DNA of 6,046 nucleotides from Elusimicrobia bacterium RIFCSPLOWO2_01_FULL_54_10 (lineage in GTDB: Bacteria; Elusimicrobiota; Elusimicrobia; 2-02-FULL-39-32). Made by a program: the position numbers and the translations under genes. Under the pieces are notes generated by a model, which was not told the DNA's origin, made no database searches, and saw only the letters and a list, made by a program, of their open reading frames with translations. Shown here in pieces: positions 4,421 through 6,046 of this stretch; the stretch's first letter is position 1; every line of letters begins with the position of its first letter. The DNA is taken from positions 16,321-22,366 of the forward strand of contig MGUQ01000121.1 of the NCBI GenBank assembly GCA_001799975.1, given 5' to 3'.

Positions 4421-6046
4421 ATGAGCCATTTTCCCTGCGCGCGCGCGCAGGCGCGTTCCCAAGCAGTAAAATGCACGGCCGGTTTTATGGCGGCCGCGCT
4501 TCTGTTTTCGTTTGTGGTTCCGCCGTTTGCGGAGGCCAGCCTCTGGAAAGAACGCCAGCGCTCCCTTGAGCAGTCCCGCGAAAAACTAACCCAAACTCAA
4601 AAAGCCTTCCATCTTCCGCGCTCTAAAGACATGTCCCCGGCCTTTACAGCCGGCCTTGAAATCCCGCCCAGCCTCGGCACCCTCGTGGAAGGCTGGAGTC
4701 CTGCCCAGTCCCAGTCGAACGTCCCTCTTATCATTCACATCCAAGATGCCCACGGACACTTTGCCGCCCAGAGGAATGCGGCGTCCATTCTTGAGCTTGT
4801 GGCTGCGGGCTCGCCAGAAGCCTTGAGCGTTTTTGTTGAAGGCGCCTGGGAGCCCGTGCGGACGGAATGGCTCCATGCCCTGCCCGAACCCTCCCGAACC
4901 GAGGCGGCCGTGCGCTTGCTCGAGCAAGGGGAAATCACGGGCGAGCAGTATCTGGCCATCATTCGGGGCGCGGAAAAATTCCGCCTTATCGGCGTGGAAG
5001 AGCGGGAGGTCTATCAAGCCAACTTGGACGCTCGCAAGATGGTGGAAGGCGTGCGCGCTGAAATCATCAAAGACCTCCAAACCCGGCAAGGGTCGTTGCT
5101 GGCCCGCCAAAAGGCTGTTTTTATCCCCTCCCTCCTTGAGCTGGAAACCGCGCGGCGCCAATTTGAATCTAAGAAAATCAACCTCAAAGATTATGCGCGC
5201 TTCATATCCCGCCGGGGCATAGAAAAATCGGCGTATCCTCACCTTGCCGCTTATGTCGAGATGAGCGCCTTGGAAACCGGCTCTGAGCCCCGTGCCCTTG
5301 AGACAGAGAAGGAGAGCATCATAAAACTTCTCTCAGAGCGCCTGGATAAAACCGCCCTCTCGCGCCTGGCGCAATCTGCCCTTGAGATGCGTTCGGGCCG
5401 CATGAGCCAAGCCGATTATTATTCTGAGCTCATCCGCTTGGCCCGCATCCATGGCGGCGAAACGCCCAAAATGGAAGCCCACCTTGAGGTTCTCAAAAAA
5501 TATGAAGCGGTCAATCCCGCGGCACTTTCAAAAGAACTGGCCGCCTTTGCGCGAGCGTCCGCTGATGCTTGCGCGGAAGACAACGATGCCAAGGCGCTCT
5601 TGGCCCAGGGACGCGTCCTTGAAGAGCAGTTGCAATTTTGGGATGAAAAATTCGCCCCGCAGGACTGGCAGGAATACTTTCGACCCAAAAACTTCAATAT
5701 CCGCGCCATTAAAGGTCTAACTTCCAATCAAACCTACCGTCTTCAAGAAGCCTATTACAAGCTGGCCTTCAAGCGCGATGCCCTCATGGTGGAGAAAACA
5801 CTCTCGCAGGCCACAGAGGGCAAAACATCTGTTTTGATAGCCGGAGGCTTTCATACGCCGGGCATCACGGCCCTCCTCCGGCAAAAGAATGTGCCCTATG
5901 TAGTTGTGCGGCCAAGATTAACATTGGAATCCAAACCGGACGCCCCTACCCGCCCGCTCACGCAAAAGCAATTCCAGGTTTTCCTCAATGACTATCAGAA
6001 GAACCTCGAGGGCATGAAAGCCGCGGCTTCCGACGGGGAAAAAGAG
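4421..6046 (+). CDS. Exported protein of unknown function with ChaN/TraB/TIKI-like motifs; 3' end outside the window
   Basis: The frame is open from ATG 4421 to the window end (542 residues, no stop). Residues about 16-39 form a signal peptide: basic 'RAQARSQAVK', a hydrophobic core, and 'FAEAS' at the cut. ATG 4487 would remove the basic part, so 4421 is preferred, although neither has a Shine-Dalgarno. After a Q/K/E-rich helix come 'LIIHIQDAHGHFAAQRNAA' (103-121; D109, H111, Q117), 'VFVEGAW' 137-143, 'LIGVEE' 189-194, a long charged helical region (about 200-420), 'FKRDALMVEKTL' 450-461, 'IAGGFHTPGI' 473-482 and 'PYVVVRP' 492-498. The spacing of an acid-x-His strand, a buried Glu, an Arg-Asp helix and G-x-x-H resembles the ChaN/TraB/EreA/TIKI superfamily, with a helical insert. 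That assignment is inference. Similar 'IQDAH...AQ' proteins are, as I recall, typical of Omnitrophota and uncharacterised. It may be hydrolytic or metal- or haem-binding. Confidence 0.75.
   Translation, partial: MSHFPCARAQARSQAVKCTAGFMAAALLFSFVVPPFAEASLWKERQRSLEQSREKLTQTQKAFHLPRSKDMSPAFTAGLEIPPSLGTLVEGWSPAQSQSNVPLIIHIQDAHGHFAAQRNAASILELVAAGSPEALSVFVEGAWEPVRTEWLHALPEPSRTEAAVRLLEQGEITGEQYLAIIRGAEKFRLIGVEEREVYQANLDARKMVEGVRAEIIKDLQTRQGSLLARQKAVFIPSLLELETARRQFESKKINLKDYARFISRRGIEKSAYPHLAAYVEMSALETGSEPRALETEKESIIKLLSERLDKTALSRLAQSALEMRSGRMSQADYYSELIRLARIHGGETPKMEAHLEVLKKYEAVNPAALSKELAAFARASADACAEDNDAKALLAQGRVLEEQLQFWDEKFAPQDWQEYFRPKNFNIRAIKGLTSNQTYRLQEAYYKLAFKRDALMVEKTLSQATEGKTSVLIAGGFHTPGITALLRQKNVPYVVVRPRLTLESKPDAPTRPLTQKQFQVFLNDYQKNLEGMKAAASDGEKE
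4436..4449. repeat. 14-base alternating GC palindrome
   Basis: TGCGCGCGCGCGCA is a perfect palindrome of alternating purine and pyrimidine, encoding part of the N-region of the exported protein. It could adopt Z-DNA or a cruciform and is prone to slippage. It directly follows the AT-rich stretch, making a sharp composition boundary. Confidence 0.6.

Noticed and set aside
4363..4569. Short + frame bridging manA and the next gene, considered as a frameshifted manA C-terminus
   Set aside because: Its translation shows no cupin-like strands and overlaps the signal peptide of the next gene in another frame, so it does not repair the ManA end.
4586..5242. Long open frame on the - strand (218 codons) opposite the exported protein
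   Set aside because: The + strand frame runs uninterrupted with a signal peptide and ordered motifs, so the antisense frame is a shadow of GC-rich codon use.

Overview
This window looks like chromosomal or metagenome-assembled DNA from a moderately GC-rich, Gram-negative-type bacterium. All genes are on the + strand and packed head to tail, and both ends of the window cut through a gene. Two features suggest an uncultured PVC-group lineage such as Omnitrophota: the repertoire of secreted carbohydrate-active proteins, and a secreted protein with an 'HIQDAH...AQ' motif of a kind I associate with that group. This placement is an inference from recalled family resemblance, not from a marker gene.

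Layout. (1) 1-467: C-terminal end of a glycoside hydrolase, best guess a beta-galactosidase-type enzyme (GH42/GH35-like). (2) 470-1534: an exported protein made of two tandem, mutually similar beta-sandwich modules of carbohydrate-binding (CBM11/CIA30-like) type. (3) about 1512-3443: an exported enzyme with a glycoamylase-type (PF10091, GH144-like) alpha-helical catalytic domain and a C-terminal CBM9-like module. (4) 3446-4405: a cytoplasmic type I mannose-6-phosphate isomerase (ManA) with its metal-site and signature motifs intact but an apparently missing C-terminal end. (5) 4421 to the window end: an exported protein of unknown function whose spaced motifs resemble the ChaN/TraB/EreA/TIKI superfamily. 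It continues beyond the window.

Genes 1 to 4 are spaced as an operon: gene 1 and gene 2 abut or overlap, gene 2 and gene 3 overlap, and only 2 bases separate gene 3 from gene 4. Only gene 2 has a strong Shine-Dalgarno sequence, so genes 3 and 4 are probably translated by coupling. The products make a plausible glycan-use set: a glycosidase, a binding protein and an endo-type glucanase outside the cytoplasm, with a sugar-phosphate isomerase inside. No transporter or regulator is in view. A roughly 70-base AT-rich stretch (about 4347-4420) separates this block from gene 5. It holds a weak promoter candidate and a direct repeat, and coincides with the abrupt end of manA.

There are no RNA genes, CRISPR arrays or insertion sequences that I can support, and no gene-free stretch longer than about 20 bases. 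The most interesting points are gene 5 as a possible secreted TIKI-fold protein, the shortened manA at an AT-rich junction, a terminator-like hairpin plus T7 run at the gene 2/gene 3 junction, and the two-domain architecture of gene 3.
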